Source of the DNA: an uncultured Elusimicrobia bacterium
GTDB lineage: Bacteria > Elusimicrobiota > Elusimicrobia > Elusimicrobiales > UBA9959
NCBI GenBank assembly: GCA_903917735.1
Contig: CAIXBR010000094.1
Span: 1 to 61,194 of the forward strand
Direction of reading: 5' to 3'
Length of the DNA stretch: 61,194 bases
In this document: positions 6,695 to 15,336 of the stretch, one piece after another
Position numbering within the stretch: position 1 is the first letter of the stretch
Layout of the letters: each line of letters opens with the position of its first letter
Position numbers and translations under genes: made by a program
Notes under the pieces: generated by a model
Databases searched by the model: none
The model's input: only the letters and a program-made list of their open reading frames with translations
What the model was told of the DNA's origin: nothing

Positions 6695-7501
6695 TTAATT
6701 GAAATAGATTCTGAAACCGACATTGACGCGCAGGCCGGAAAGGTCGTATTTGAACGGCCTTTCTCCGGAAGCAAGGGGCTGGGATGTGTTCCTCACGCCA
6801 AATTCCTCACCGTATAGGCCATTAGACATAATCATCCTGGATTTGCCCGGGGCGGGCACGCCGCCGCCCGTCAGCTTCCCTGTCATATTGTCAAGGACAG
6901 CGCTGAAGAGATATTTGGCGCCCAGATTGAGCGAAATCCATTTTGCAAGGAACAGCTCATAACCGGCCTGAATATGAGGTATCATTTTTTTCTGCGTGAA
7001 GGTGGCCTTTTCTACATAAGCCGGCGACCCCAACGCATCGTTATAATCAGTACTGGCCATTACATAATCGCCGCCGCCGCCGCCGAACAAACTGAACTTG
7101 CCGTTCTTGGAGGTGTATTTAAGATACAAATTAACCGGTATATAGGTTATTTTGTTATTAAGATTCATATTATCGCTCCAGGTGGAGCCCCAGGCGCGGA
7201 ATTTACCGGAAACCTCTGGCATCGTACCATAGCCTGCCGAGATTCCCACGCGAAACCGGGAATTGCCCTCCACAAAAAAACTGGCGGCGCCGCCAATTTT
7301 ATCCTGAGTTACTTTCCCGGTCATGCTTGTACTGTTGGAAGGATCGGCCGCGTACGCCTCACCACTATGCATACTAGTGAGAAACTCTTTCCCGTCCATT
7401 TTCCATGATTCGCCGGTAAAGTCCGTGCCCCAGCGGGCATTGGATACCGAAGGTGCAAACAACAAAGCCATAATCGCGCAAACAGCTGCTATGTTTTTCA
7501 T
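6695..7501 (-). CDS. outer-membrane beta-barrel protein
   Basis: 268 aa. A signal peptide covers about residues 1-22 (ending SNA). The rest shows alternating hydrophobic/polar strands with aromatic girdles (FRVGISAGYG, YIPVNLYLKY, SLFGGGGGDYVMA, IPHIQAGYELFL, WISLNLGAKYLF) and ends in GFRIYFN, a beta-strand close to the usual aromatic C-terminus. This fits an eight-to-ten-strand barrel of the OmpW/OmpA-like size class, but no specific family is recognised. It is monocistronic with a terminator downstream. Confidence 0.7.
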   Translation of the reverse strand: MKNIAAVCAIMALLFAPSVSNARWGTDFTGESWKMDGKEFLTSMHSGEAYAADPSNSTSMTGKVTQDKIGGAASFFVEGNSRFRVGISAGYGTMPEVSGKFRAWGSTWSDNMNLNNKITYIPVNLYLKYTSKNGKFSLFGGGGGDYVMASTDYNDALGSPAYVEKATFTQKKMIPHIQAGYELFLAKWISLNLGAKYLFSAVLDNMTGKLTGGGVPAPGKSRMIMSNGLYGEEFGVRNTSQPLASGERPFKYDLSGLRVNVGFRIYFN

Positions 7502-7689
7502 TTGATCCTCCGCTAAGTTATTTTAAGGCTGCCGCTCATTTAAAATCAGTATAACAAAGTTCGGCGGCCATAACGATAATCTGTAGTATACATAAACGCG
7601 ATTTTCGCCTGTTATCCTATTTTTTTCTGGAGAGCCGCACCTTTTCCTTATCCTGAAAGCTGCTAAAGCTACTCCCTACTGCTATAATA

Positions 7690-7835
7690 ACTAGCCTATG
7701 GCTGTGCCGCATCAGGAGCTGTACTCATCAGACGGCCAAAAAGCAGCGCTTTCCTTTGAAATTTTACCGAGCCCCCCCGCGCCCGGCAGCGGCCGGGCGT
7801 GTCCGGCGGTGGTTGGCAGGTCAGTCTACAGTAGG
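7690..7835 (+). repeat. dispersed hairpin repeat, copy D
   Basis: Carries both parts of the family: the GTGCCGCATCAGGAG / CTCATCAGACGGCCAA block shared with copy A, and TTTGAAATTTTACCG, a perfect hairpin (CGCCCGGC, AGCG, GCCGGGCG) and a GCGGTGGTTGGC tail shared with copies B and C. It lies between dapA and the barrel gene at 6695-7501. The rest of the 350-bp gap (7502-7690) is AT-rich and probably holds the promoter of the barrel gene; I see no gene in it. Confidence 0.6.
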
Positions 7836-7851
7836 CAAAGTTGCCGCGGGG

Positions 7852-8736
7852 TCAGTCCAGCACGCCGGCGGCTATCATGGCGTCTTTCAGCGGGGCCCGG
7901 CGCTCTTCGGAGAGCGGCAGCAGCGGCAGGCGCGGCTCCGGCTGGCAAAGGCCAAGCAGGGAAACCGCGTATTTCACAGGTATAGGGTTGGTCTCGGTGA
8001 ACAGGGCCTTTATCAGCGGGAACAGGTCGTGGTGTATGGCGGCCGCGCCCACTACATCCCCCTCCAGGAAAAACTCACACATCCGGGCCATCCCGGCCGG
8101 AGCCACATTGGAGACCACCGAGATAACGCCTTTAGCCCCCACGGACATCATAGGCAGCGTAAGGGAATCGTCGCCGCTCATCACTACGAACTTGTCGTCG
8201 GCGCTGTTTATTATCTCGCTGACCTGGTCCAGCAGGCCGGAAGCTTCCTTTATCCCCACGATGTGGGAGAAATTTTTGCGCAGCTCCAGCACGGTGGAAG
8301 GCAGCATGTTCACTCCGGTGCGTCCGGGGATATTGTAAAGGATCACCGGAAGCCGGGTGGCCTTGGCTATCTCCGAAAAATGCGCGGCCATGCCCTGCTG
8401 CGTAGGCTTGTTATAATAAGGCACTATGACCAGCAGGCCGTCCACGCCCAGCGCGGAAACTTTTTTCACCATTTCCACCGACTTAGCTGTGGAATTCGTC
8501 CCTACCCCCGGAACTACGGGCACCTTGCCCTTGGCGACGGCTACCACGGTCTTGATGACCTCGGTATATTCTTCCGGAGAAAGCGTGGCGGCCTCGCCGG
8601 TGGAACCGCAGGGGACAAGGCCGCTCACCCCGTTCTCCAGCTGGAAGCGCACTATCTTCTTCAGCGCGTCCAGGTCCACTTTCCCGTTCTTGAACGGCGT
8701 GACAATGGCGGTAAAACAACCTTTTAATTTCAGCAT
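7852..8736 (-). CDS. dapA: 4-hydroxy-tetrahydrodipicolinate synthase
   Basis: 294 aa, full length for the family. Condenses pyruvate with aspartate semialdehyde in lysine and diaminopimelate synthesis. Visible signature residues are the Schiff-base lysine K163 in GIKEASG, Y134 in LYNIPGRTG with R139, and GSTGE near residue 44. It is a TIM barrel of the DapA/NAL superfamily; the complete tyrosine/arginine/lysine set favours DapA over aldolase relatives. It follows dapF with a 7-bp overlap, so two lysine/peptidoglycan-precursor enzymes are cotranscribed. Cytoplasmic. Confidence 0.93.
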   Translation of the reverse strand: MLKLKGCFTAIVTPFKNGKVDLDALKKIVRFQLENGVSGLVPCGSTGEAATLSPEEYTEVIKTVVAVAKGKVPVVPGVGTNSTAKSVEMVKKVSALGVDGLLVIVPYYNKPTQQGMAAHFSEIAKATRLPVILYNIPGRTGVNMLPSTVLELRKNFSHIVGIKEASGLLDQVSEIINSADDKFVVMSGDDSLTLPMMSVGAKGVISVVSNVAPAGMARMCEFFLEGDVVGAAAIHHDLFPLIKALFTETNPIPVKYAVSLLGLCQPEPRLPLLPLSEERRAPLKDAMIAAGVLD

Positions 8737-9536
8737 TTTATCTCTCCTTCAAAAACTATTTTCGCCGGACCCTGGATATAGACATCAGAAGCGCCTTCTC
8801 CGGACTGCTTAAGCCAGACCTTAAACTTTTCGCCGCTCCGGGCCAGCAGGGCGACAGGGAACCTTACCGCGCCGGCCAGCGCCATGGCCACGGCGGCGGC
8901 CGTTATCCCGGTGCCGCAGGCCAAGGTCTCGGCCTCCACTCCCCGCTCGTAGGTGCGGACCAGTACACGCCCGCTCCTTACTTCCACAAAATCCACATTG
9001 GTCCCTTCCGGGCCGAAGGCCTTGTTGTACCTGAGCGCTCTGCCCCGGTTAAGAACGTCAAACCGCTCCAGGCCTCTGACAGGCACTACCGCGTGAGGAA
9101 CCCCGGTGTTAAGGAAATGCACAAGTTTTACGCCGGCCGGGTAGGTGCCTTTCAAGCCCAGCCGGACCGCGGCCACGTCGGGCATGCGCATCCTGACGAG
9201 TTCGCGGCCGGCTATCTCCGCCGGCAGAACGCCGCACACTGTCCTGAGCAGCAGTTTTTTCCCTTTCACCAACCCGGAGAGGAGGGCCCACCAGGCGGCG
9301 CAGCGCGAGCCGTTGCCGCAGAAAGCTTCGGAGCCGTCGGAATTGAAATAGCGCACACTGACGGCGTTCCCGCCGGCTTTGTTCACGTAAAGCAGGCCGT
9401 CGGCGCCTATCGCCAGCTTCCGTCCGCAGAGCTTCACGGCCAGTTTAGCGAGGTCGGCGGTATTCAGCCTTCCGCCGGTAAGCAGCACGAAGTCATTGCC
9501 GGCCCCGGACATTTTCCAGAAATTTATTTTTTGCAT
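8730..9536 (-). CDS. dapF: diaminopimelate epimerase
   Basis: 268 aa. Interconverts LL- and meso-diaminopimelate. Both catalytic cysteines are present: C73 in FCGNGSRC and the second in ETLACGTG near residue 207. The N-terminus has the expected MSGAGNDFV. The start lies inside the 3' end of the upstream TPR gene (13-bp overlap), and the stop overlaps dapA. The pairing with dapA makes the pathway role secure. Confidence 0.93.
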   Translation of the reverse strand: MQKINFWKMSGAGNDFVLLTGGRLNTADLAKLAVKLCGRKLAIGADGLLYVNKAGGNAVSVRYFNSDGSEAFCGNGSRCAAWWALLSGLVKGKKLLLRTVCGVLPAEIAGRELVRMRMPDVAAVRLGLKGTYPAGVKLVHFLNTGVPHAVVPVRGLERFDVLNRGRALRYNKAFGPEGTNVDFVEVRSGRVLVRTYERGVEAETLACGTGITAAAVAMALAGAVRFPVALLARSGEKFKVWLKQSGEGASDVYIQGPAKIVFEGEIKC

Positions 9537-10501
9537 GAATCCGTCGTTTTCTCAGGGACGGCACCCAGCAGGGACGCGGCTATCTTCGCCGTGAACGGCC
9601 CGCCGCTGTGCGCAGCGTACAGGTAAGGCTCCGCTTCCTTCTTATTCCCCAGGGAATAGAGAGCCATGCCTTTTATGATAGAAGCCAGCGGGTCTTTCAC
9701 ATCAGCGGACAGTTCGGCGTCAGCGGCTTCTATCGCCCGCCGCGGCAGCCCCCCCATAAGCAGGTAAAGCGCCCGCTCAAGGCGCAATTGGCGGGAAGAC
9801 TGCAGGCGTATCGCCGCCTCTATGAACGGCAGGGCCTGGGCATATTTTCCCTGCCCGGCCATAGTCCTGGCTTCCACAAGATGCCATACGGCCGAACGCG
9901 GGGCGGCCTGAGCGCCCTTACCGGCTATAAAAAGCGCCTCCGCCCAATCGCGCTTCCTGAGCATGCACCTGGCGTCCTCCTCCAGAGAGGAGGCGTCCAT
10001 GAAGTCCTGCAGTATTACCGACCGTGAATAAAGCTCCTTCGCTTTGGAAAGAAAACCAAGCCTGGAGTAGGCCCTTGCCAGACCGAGATTAGCCTCTATA
10101 TCGTCTGTCTTCACGAACAATACTTTCAGAAAAAGAGGAATGGCGAGCTCCGGAAAGCCCGACTGGTTATAGATGAGCGCCAGCCTGTAGGCGAAAAGGA
10201 CGTTGTCCGGGTAAAGCTCCAGCGATAATTTGTAAAGGCCGATGGCTTTATCCGCGGAACCGACGGCCTCATAACAGCGGCCCATATAGCCGTAGGCCTC
10301 CTCGCGCATACCGGCGGGAGGTTTCTCACCCAGGAAACTGGCGGAAAGTTTCAGGACAGAAACGCAGTTCCCGGTCTCGAAAGCGGACCGCATATTTTCC
10401 AGGACGGCTCCGGCCTTCTTATCCGTCCCGCCTCCGAAAAAGAAGGCCCGCGCCGGGGCGGCGAGGCACAGCGTCAGCAGCAATGCCGCTGGCAGCCTCA
10501 T
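9524..10501 (-). CDS. exported TPR-repeat protein
   Basis: 325 aa. Signal peptide MRLPAALLLTLCLAAPARA. Residues 35-320 are helical repeats of TPR type, e.g. AYGYMGRCYEAVGSADKAIG and ANLGLARAYSRLGFLSKAKE. Probably a periplasmic scaffold or assembly factor. Its ATG overlaps the stop of the patatin gene (ATGA), and its own end overlaps dapF. No enzymatic motif. Confidence 0.8.
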   Translation of the reverse strand: MRLPAALLLTLCLAAPARAFFFGGGTDKKAGAVLENMRSAFETGNCVSVLKLSASFLGEKPPAGMREEAYGYMGRCYEAVGSADKAIGLYKLSLELYPDNVLFAYRLALIYNQSGFPELAIPLFLKVLFVKTDDIEANLGLARAYSRLGFLSKAKELYSRSVILQDFMDASSLEEDARCMLRKRDWAEALFIAGKGAQAAPRSAVWHLVEARTMAGQGKYAQALPFIEAAIRLQSSRQLRLERALYLLMGGLPRRAIEAADAELSADVKDPLASIIKGMALYSLGNKKEAEPYLYAAHSGGPFTAKIAASLLGAVPEKTTDSCKK

Positions 10502-11496
10502 AACTTACCCACCAGGCGGGGCGCGGAGTATATCAGCAGCGCCTCCCTGGCCTCGTCCATGCGCCGCGAGGCTTCTACCAGGCCTGCCTCCCCCGCCTCC
10601 TCGCACCTGTCAAAATCAGCCACGCCTATATCCCCGACTTCGGGCTTTAGCACAAAACCGGCCTCTTTTTCCGCGGAGCGCGCCAGCAGCGAACCCCTTA
10701 TATCTATGACCTGCAGGAGCGACATCAGCACGTTCTCCGGCATGCGGCTGGACTCACTTTCAGAAACGCTGGCCAGCACCCAGTCCGCGCCAAGCTGTTT
10801 TGCTGCTCCTATGGGGATAAAGTCCACAACGCCGCCGTCCACCAGATAGCGGTGCCTGTACTGCACCGGGGCGAAGATGCCGGGCAGGTTGACGCTGGCG
10901 CGCACGGCCTCGGCCAGCGGCCCTTCCGTGAAAACTATTTTTTCTCCGGTGCGCAGGTCCATGGCCGAACAGGCGAAGGGGGTTTTAAGTTTTTCAAAAG
11001 TAAGCCCGCCCAGGCGGGTTTCGATAAAACGGTTTATGTGGGTAGGGGTCAGCAGTTTGTCGGTGATGAGCAGGCTCAGCAGCTTTATACTTTTGAAATC
11101 CCGGGAGACTTTCAGCTCCGTAGCCTCCCGCCCGAATTCCCAGATATCGGAGACCGGCGCGCCGGAGGCGTAAAGAGAGCCTATCACGGACCCCATGGAA
11201 GTGCCGGAGATGTAATCCACCGGGAAACCGGCGTATTCGAGGGCCTCAATTACCCCCGTATGGGCGAAGCCGCGCGCGCCGCCGCCCGAAAGCGCGAGGC
11301 CGACGGAAGGCCTGGCCGGCGGTTTTGACGCGGCAAGGCGAGTCCACATGACTTCGCGCAGTAGCGCATCATCAGATTCCTGGGCCGAAACGAAAGCCGG
11401 CCCCATGGCGAGAATAAGGATTATGGTCTTCAGAAAAAAACGCATGGTTTGTTTAACAGCTATAGCAAAAAAAATCCGGAGAGCGGCTGAAGCCAT
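10498..11496 (-). CDS. patatin-like phospholipase, exported
   Basis: 332 aa from the outermost ATG; an internal ATG at 11445 (MRFFLKTIILILAMG) starts a clear signal peptide ending SAQ and is the likelier start, giving 315 aa. Patatin features are GGGARGFAHTGVIEAL (oxyanion loop), the nucleophile serine in GTSMG (residue 100 of the long form) and the dyad aspartate in LVDGGVVDF. Family members hydrolyse acyl esters of phospholipids; with a signal peptide this one should act in the envelope, as in the RssA/YchK-like and outer-membrane PlpD-like groups, though no C-terminal barrel is present here. Confidence 0.85.
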   Translation of the reverse strand: MASAALRIFFAIAVKQTMRFFLKTIILILAMGPAFVSAQESDDALLREVMWTRLAASKPPARPSVGLALSGGGARGFAHTGVIEALEYAGFPVDYISGTSMGSVIGSLYASGAPVSDIWEFGREATELKVSRDFKSIKLLSLLITDKLLTPTHINRFIETRLGGLTFEKLKTPFACSAMDLRTGEKIVFTEGPLAEAVRASVNLPGIFAPVQYRHRYLVDGGVVDFIPIGAAKQLGADWVLASVSESESSRMPENVLMSLLQVIDIRGSLLARSAEKEAGFVLKPEVGDIGVADFDRCEEAGEAGLVEASRRMDEAREALLIYSAPRLVGKL

Positions 11497-11505
11497 CCGT
11501 TGCCG

Positions 11506-12789
11506 TCATTTTGAAAAGTCCCGGCCCTGCGCCCACTCCAGCCTTATGCGGGCCATCAGCTGGCTGTAGACGGCATCCAAGTAATTTTTCTCCAGTCCGC
11601 AGAGCGAACAAAGCGCGCGCAGCTCGGGCATGGCAGGCCGTACGCTGCGGGCCGCGGCCTCGTAAGCCGTTTTCATCCGCTCTATCTCAGCCCGCATTTT
11701 TTCAGCCTCTGCCTGCCAGAAAACGGCTTCCTTGTGGGCGGAGATTATCTCGAAGCGTATCCTGTCCTGCAGCTCGGAGCGCTTCAGCTCGCCCTGGCGC
11801 TGCTGGGCTTTACGCTGCAGGACCTGGGTCCAGATATCGTAGGAAAGCGGGAAATGCACGGAAACCGAGGCAAGCCAGTTGCTGGACCGCGCGGTCTGGT
11901 CCACAAGGGAGGAGAAATGCGGCGCGTTCACGTCGTAACTGGCGCCTAAATAGATAGTAGGGTAGCGGCGTATCATGGCCATGTTCACGGCTATGTCGTC
12001 CATCTGCGCCTTGTAGAGTTCGCTCTTAAGTTCAGAGCGCGTCTCCATGGCGGTGACAAGACTGAGGTTCGCCCCGGCCTCCACCGGCTGAGGCTCGAAC
12101 GCCCCCTCCACATCGGCCCCGTAGCCCGGTTCTCTGTTAAGCACCTTCAGCAGCTCCGTGCGGGCGGCTTCCTCGCCCTGCTCCGCCTGCCGGGCCCGGC
12201 CTGAAAGACCCGACAGCAGCATGGCGGACTCTATCTCCTCGAAGGCGTCCTTTCTGACGGAATCGTTAAGAGAAGCTGCCCGCTTCAGCCACTCCTGCGA
12301 AGCTTCCCTGAGACGGCGCTGATAAAGCAGCGTGTAAAAAGCCTTTTTTGCCGCCAGGGCGGCGTCGGCTTTCACGGTCTCGAAATTGACCTTGGCCTGG
12401 TTGTTGGCGGTTTTAGCCAGCTTAAGCGTATTGGTGTTCTTGCCGCCGGTGTAGAGCGGCTGGAGGGCCTGCGCGCGGACCGTGTAGAAGGCGTCACCGG
12501 ACCCGGGGGCGATGAAGCTGTCCCCCATCTCGGAACCGAGCACCGCCGGGTATTCCAGGTTGACGCGGCTCAGCGTGCCTGAAAGGGTGAACTGGGGCAT
12601 CGCCATAAAGCGCGCCTCGTGCACGCGCTGCCGGGTGATTATGATATCCTGCTCGGCGGCCAGGGCGGCCGGGCTGTTCTTCACCGCCAGGTCCACTACG
12701 TCGCCAAGCGTCAATAACTCTTTACTGTTCTGCGCCGAAGCCGCGCCGGTAAGGAAGGCGAGGACCAGCGAGACCGCTAGTATCTTCAT
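11506..12789 (-). CDS. TolC-family outer-membrane efflux protein
   Basis: 427 aa, normal for the OEP family. Signal peptide ending ASA. The two internal repeats of long helices and short barrel strands are visible: an N-terminal half starting LTLGDVVDLAVKNSPAALAAEQ, a LQPLYTGGKN strand segment, long Ala/Glu/Lys helices, then the second half beginning MDDIAVNMAMIRRYPTIYLGASYD. Forms a trimeric channel for efflux or type I secretion. No membrane-fusion or pump gene is adjacent, so its partner lies elsewhere. The ATG overlaps the HAMP-protein stop. Confidence 0.85.
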   Translation of the reverse strand: MKILAVSLVLAFLTGAASAQNSKELLTLGDVVDLAVKNSPAALAAEQDIIITRQRVHEARFMAMPQFTLSGTLSRVNLEYPAVLGSEMGDSFIAPGSGDAFYTVRAQALQPLYTGGKNTNTLKLAKTANNQAKVNFETVKADAALAAKKAFYTLLYQRRLREASQEWLKRAASLNDSVRKDAFEEIESAMLLSGLSGRARQAEQGEEAARTELLKVLNREPGYGADVEGAFEPQPVEAGANLSLVTAMETRSELKSELYKAQMDDIAVNMAMIRRYPTIYLGASYDVNAPHFSSLVDQTARSSNWLASVSVHFPLSYDIWTQVLQRKAQQRQGELKRSELQDRIRFEIISAHKEAVFWQAEAEKMRAEIERMKTAYEAAARSVRPAMPELRALCSLCGLEKNYLDAVYSQLMARIRLEWAQGRDFSK

Positions 12790-13331
12790 ATCTTGAATTT
12801 AGGCATTATCTCCGCTATGCGTTTCGAAAGGGCCTCGGCCTTGTCGGCCAGACCCGCCGCGGCGGCTTCGGCGCGGAACTTTTCATACTCCTTTACCACC
12901 TCGTTGACCGCGCCGGTCATGTAATTAAACTGGTCCTGCAGATCGGTCAGTTGATCGCCCTTGCGCAGGTAAACCCGGTGGGTCAGGTCGCCTTCCGCCA
13001 CCTTGGAACAGCTTTTTTCGAATTTGAAGATAGGGCCGGCCATCCGGTGCGAGACCACCGCGGAGACAATGAGCACCACCAGCATGTACATCACTATCTT
13101 TATCGCGTACAGCGGCGCCATTTCCTTTATCATATCGAGCAGCTGTATCATGGGCGGATGGTCCTTAACCACTTTTGAAACAAACCAGAGGGCATCCATG
13201 CCGAAGATGATAAAAGCCAGCAGCACACACATCAAGATCAACGCCATGTAGTGGTACTGCAGGCGCTCCTTGATAAGTATGGTTTTCCGCTGGAACTGCG
13301 CCGGCGCTTTTGCTTGTGTATTTTCGGTCAT
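12786..13331 (-). CDS. membrane HAMP-domain protein without output domain
   Basis: 181 aa. Two membrane helices (about 30-55 and 80-105) flank a short extracytoplasmic loop, followed by a HAMP domain beginning RMAGPIFKFEKSCSKVAEGD and a short coiled coil (to about 165). There is no kinase, cyclase or methyl-accepting part. AAAGGA ribosome binding site 6 bp before the ATG. It begins a TolC-patatin-TPR-dapF-dapA overlap series; it may pass a signal to a separate partner. Confidence 0.8.
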   Translation of the reverse strand: MTENTQAKAPAQFQRKTILIKERLQYHYMALILMCVLLAFIIFGMDALWFVSKVVKDHPPMIQLLDMIKEMAPLYAIKIVMYMLVVLIVSAVVSHRMAGPIFKFEKSCSKVAEGDLTHRVYLRKGDQLTDLQDQFNYMTGAVNEVVKEYEKFRAEAAAAGLADKAEALSKRIAEIMPKFKI

Positions 13332-13349
13332 AAAATCCTTTAAATGGGT

Positions 13350-13420
13350 CTGGGGATCGTGAGTCGTGAGTCATGGGACGGAGTTACGCGACTTATGACT
13401 CTCGACCCATGACTTCTCCG
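13350..13420. repeat. short GAGTCATG/GTCGTGAGTC repeats and inverted repeat
   Basis: The 96-bp gap between the phosphofructokinase and HAMP genes contains GTGAGTCGTGAGTCATGGG and, inverted, CCCATGACTT with ACTCTCGA between. The motif AGTCATGGGTCGAGAGTCAT on the minus strand is a simple-sequence type found between genes in many bacteria. No T-tract. Confidence 0.5.
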
Positions 13421-13427
13421 GCCTCCC

Positions 13428-14462
13428 CTAGAACATCACTTCCATCAGGTCGAACCACTCTTTATTGACCGTCTTCAGTTCTCCGGTGGCCTTTTCAAGC
13501 GGCACACCAACGATCTGGTTCCCGACCAGCGCGCTCATCATTCCGAACTGGCCGGTATGCACCAGCTCCGCCGCCTTCAGGCCCACGCGGGTGGCGAGCA
13601 TCCGGTCGAACAGCGTCGGGGCGCCGCCGCGCTGCATATGGCCTATAACAGCCGAGCGGGTCTCAAGGCCGGTCTGCTTCTCTATAAAAGAGGCTATGTG
13701 TTCGCCCATGCCGCGGTCCTTCAGGATGTGGTGGCCGAACTGGTCCACCGCGTGCTTCGATTTATCCTCTCCGGCGGCCGGCAGTTCCGAGGCCTCGCTG
13801 GTAACTACCAGCGCGTAGCGCTTGCGGGCGTAGGCATCCTTTATTTTCTTTATCATGTCCTCGGTGTTTATCTGGCGCTCCGGTATGCAGACGTAGTCGG
13901 CGGCGGCGGCTATGCCGGTGTAAAGGGCTACCCAGCCGGCGTGGCGGCCCATTACTTCCAGCACCATCACGCGGTGGTGGCTGGCGCCGGTGTCGAGCAG
14001 GGCCTCGGCGGCTTCCATGGCCTTGGTCACAGAGGTGTCGAAACCAAAAGTGTAATCCGTGACGTTCAGGTCGTTGTCCATGGTCTTCGGCACGCCGATG
14101 ACGTTCAGTTTGTAGTCGCGGTAAAGCTTGGTGGCCACACCAAGCGTGTCGTCGCCGCCCATAGCCACCAGCGCGTACAGGCCGAGTTTTTTAAAGTTCT
14201 CCAGGCACTTTTCCACGCTGCCCTCGGTCTTGAACGGGTTGGTGCGGGAGGTGCCGAGCATCGTGCCGCCTTTCATGATGATATACTCGGTGATCTCGCG
14301 GTTAAGCGGCGTGGTGGTTCCTTCCACCAGGCCCTTCCAGCCGTCGGTGATGCCGACGCATTCGTAACCGTACTTCTCCGCCGCGTAGACGCAGCCGCGT
14401 ATCGCGGGGTTAAGCCCCGGGCAGTCTCCGCCGCCGGTAAGTATGCCTATTTTTTTCTTCAT
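13428..14462 (-). CDS. pfp: phosphofructokinase, pyrophosphate-dependent type by signature
   Basis: 344 aa, group III PFK size. Converts fructose 6-phosphate to the 1,6-bisphosphate. The N-terminus ILTGGGDCPGLN and catalytic PKTMDND (Asp129) are present. The two residues that separate donors are Asp105 (GGDDTLG, where ATP enzymes have GGDG) and Lys126 (PKTMDND, where ATP enzymes have PGT), so PPi use is predicted, making the glycolytic step reversible. Substrate residues in MEVMGRHAG-type (VLEVMGRHAGWVA) are also seen. Donor prediction is by rule, not assay. Confidence 0.88.
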   Translation of the reverse strand: MKKKIGILTGGGDCPGLNPAIRGCVYAAEKYGYECVGITDGWKGLVEGTTTPLNREITEYIIMKGGTMLGTSRTNPFKTEGSVEKCLENFKKLGLYALVAMGGDDTLGVATKLYRDYKLNVIGVPKTMDNDLNVTDYTFGFDTSVTKAMEAAEALLDTGASHHRVMVLEVMGRHAGWVALYTGIAAAADYVCIPERQINTEDMIKKIKDAYARKRYALVVTSEASELPAAGEDKSKHAVDQFGHHILKDRGMGEHIASFIEKQTGLETRSAVIGHMQRGGAPTLFDRMLATRVGLKAAELVHTGQFGMMSALVGNQIVGVPLEKATGELKTVNKEWFDLMEVMF

Positions 14463-14499
14463 AAATTATTTCTCCTTGATTTGAGCCGATTTCCGCTTA

Positions 14500-14533
14500 A
14501 AGCCATATGCCCTGTCTTTACCGCATATGGCTT
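14500..14533. repeat. perfect 11-bp inverted repeat
   Basis: AAGCCATATGC and GCATATGGCTT are separated by 12 nt between the outer-membrane protein gene (stop at 14542) and the phosphofructokinase start. No T-tract follows, so it may be an operator or a processing hairpin rather than a terminator. Confidence 0.5.
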
Positions 14534-14541
14534 ATGACAGT

Positions 14542-15300
14542 CTAAAAGCTGGTATTGTACCTGAACTGAACTATGCGCTCCGACTTGCGCGCAGTACCGT
14601 CGCTGAACTTGCCGCTGCGGCCTATTTCGCGCAGGGCCAGGTCCAGCTGGAAGTAAGGGGTGACATAGATCCTGGTGCCCGCATTGAAACGCGAGGGGTC
14701 GGCATTGTGGAACAAATTGTCGTACTCCAGCATGAAAGCTATCTTATCCTCCAGCGTATAGTTCAGCCCCAGAAAGCCGAATAGGCAATTATTGTCGAAA
14801 TCCGGCACGTTCAAGCCGCCATGAAGCGCCAGGCCGGGTACGCCTATTTCTTTCGAGCCCACCAGGTAGAGGCCCTTGCCTTTCTCCAGGTACTTCTTGG
14901 AAACGGAATTGTAATAATAGCCCTGCCCGTCATAGCCTACAGCCGCGGCCGGTATATAGTAACCGCCGTCGTAGAAGCGGAACTTCACCTGTATCGCGGG
15001 CTGGCGCATCTTGATGCCGGACTCGGAACCGATCAGCTTGTCCACCGTCATGGCCGCGCCCAGGTTAAGGCGCTCCTGTACGCCGAAGTTCAGAGAGCCG
15101 AGCACCCCGCCCTGCGAGTAGAAGCGGCTTTTCAGCATGAAGCCGTAATAGTCAAGGATGCCCGCCGTAGGCACGTCTATCATCTCCACATCCGGAAGCA
15201 CCACGGCCGCGTCTTTGTCCTTGTTAATATCTTTGACCGCCAGGGCCGGGGCCGCGGCCAGCAGCAACAGGGAGAGCGCTATATTAAGTTTTTTCATCAT
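14542..15300 (-). CDS. predicted outer-membrane beta-barrel protein (YjbH-like size and pattern)
   Basis: 252 aa. Signal peptide MMKKLNIALSLLLLAAAPALA. A short linker contains EMIDVPTAGILDYYGFMLKSRFYSQGG, then beta-strands with conserved Gly/aromatics (NFGVQERLNLGAAM, AIQVKFRFYDGGYYIPAAAVGYDG, ALHGGLNVPDFDNNCLFGFLGLNYTLEDKIAFMLEYDN). The last part (TPYFQLDLALREIG) recalls YjbH/GfcD-type exopolysaccharide barrels, ending RYNTSF with a C-terminal Phe. AAGGAAGG ribosome binding site. Exact function unknown. Confidence 0.65.
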   Translation of the reverse strand: MMKKLNIALSLLLLAAAPALAVKDINKDKDAAVVLPDVEMIDVPTAGILDYYGFMLKSRFYSQGGVLGSLNFGVQERLNLGAAMTVDKLIGSESGIKMRQPAIQVKFRFYDGGYYIPAAAVGYDGQGYYYNSVSKKYLEKGKGLYLVGSKEIGVPGLALHGGLNVPDFDNNCLFGFLGLNYTLEDKIAFMLEYDNLFHNADPSRFNAGTRIYVTPYFQLDLALREIGRSGKFSDGTARKSERIVQFRYNTSF

Positions 15301-15336
15301 TTACCTTCCTTAAGAATTTAACGTCCGAAAAACAGA

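Noticed and set aside
1..7800. Integrated phage or plasmid
   Set aside because: No integrase, transposase, replication or structural phage gene was found; decay and repeats alone do not show it.
13350..13420. Short repeats as possible CRISPR or attachment site
   Set aside because: Only partial copies of a simple AGTCATG-type motif; no spacers, cas genes or integrase in the window.
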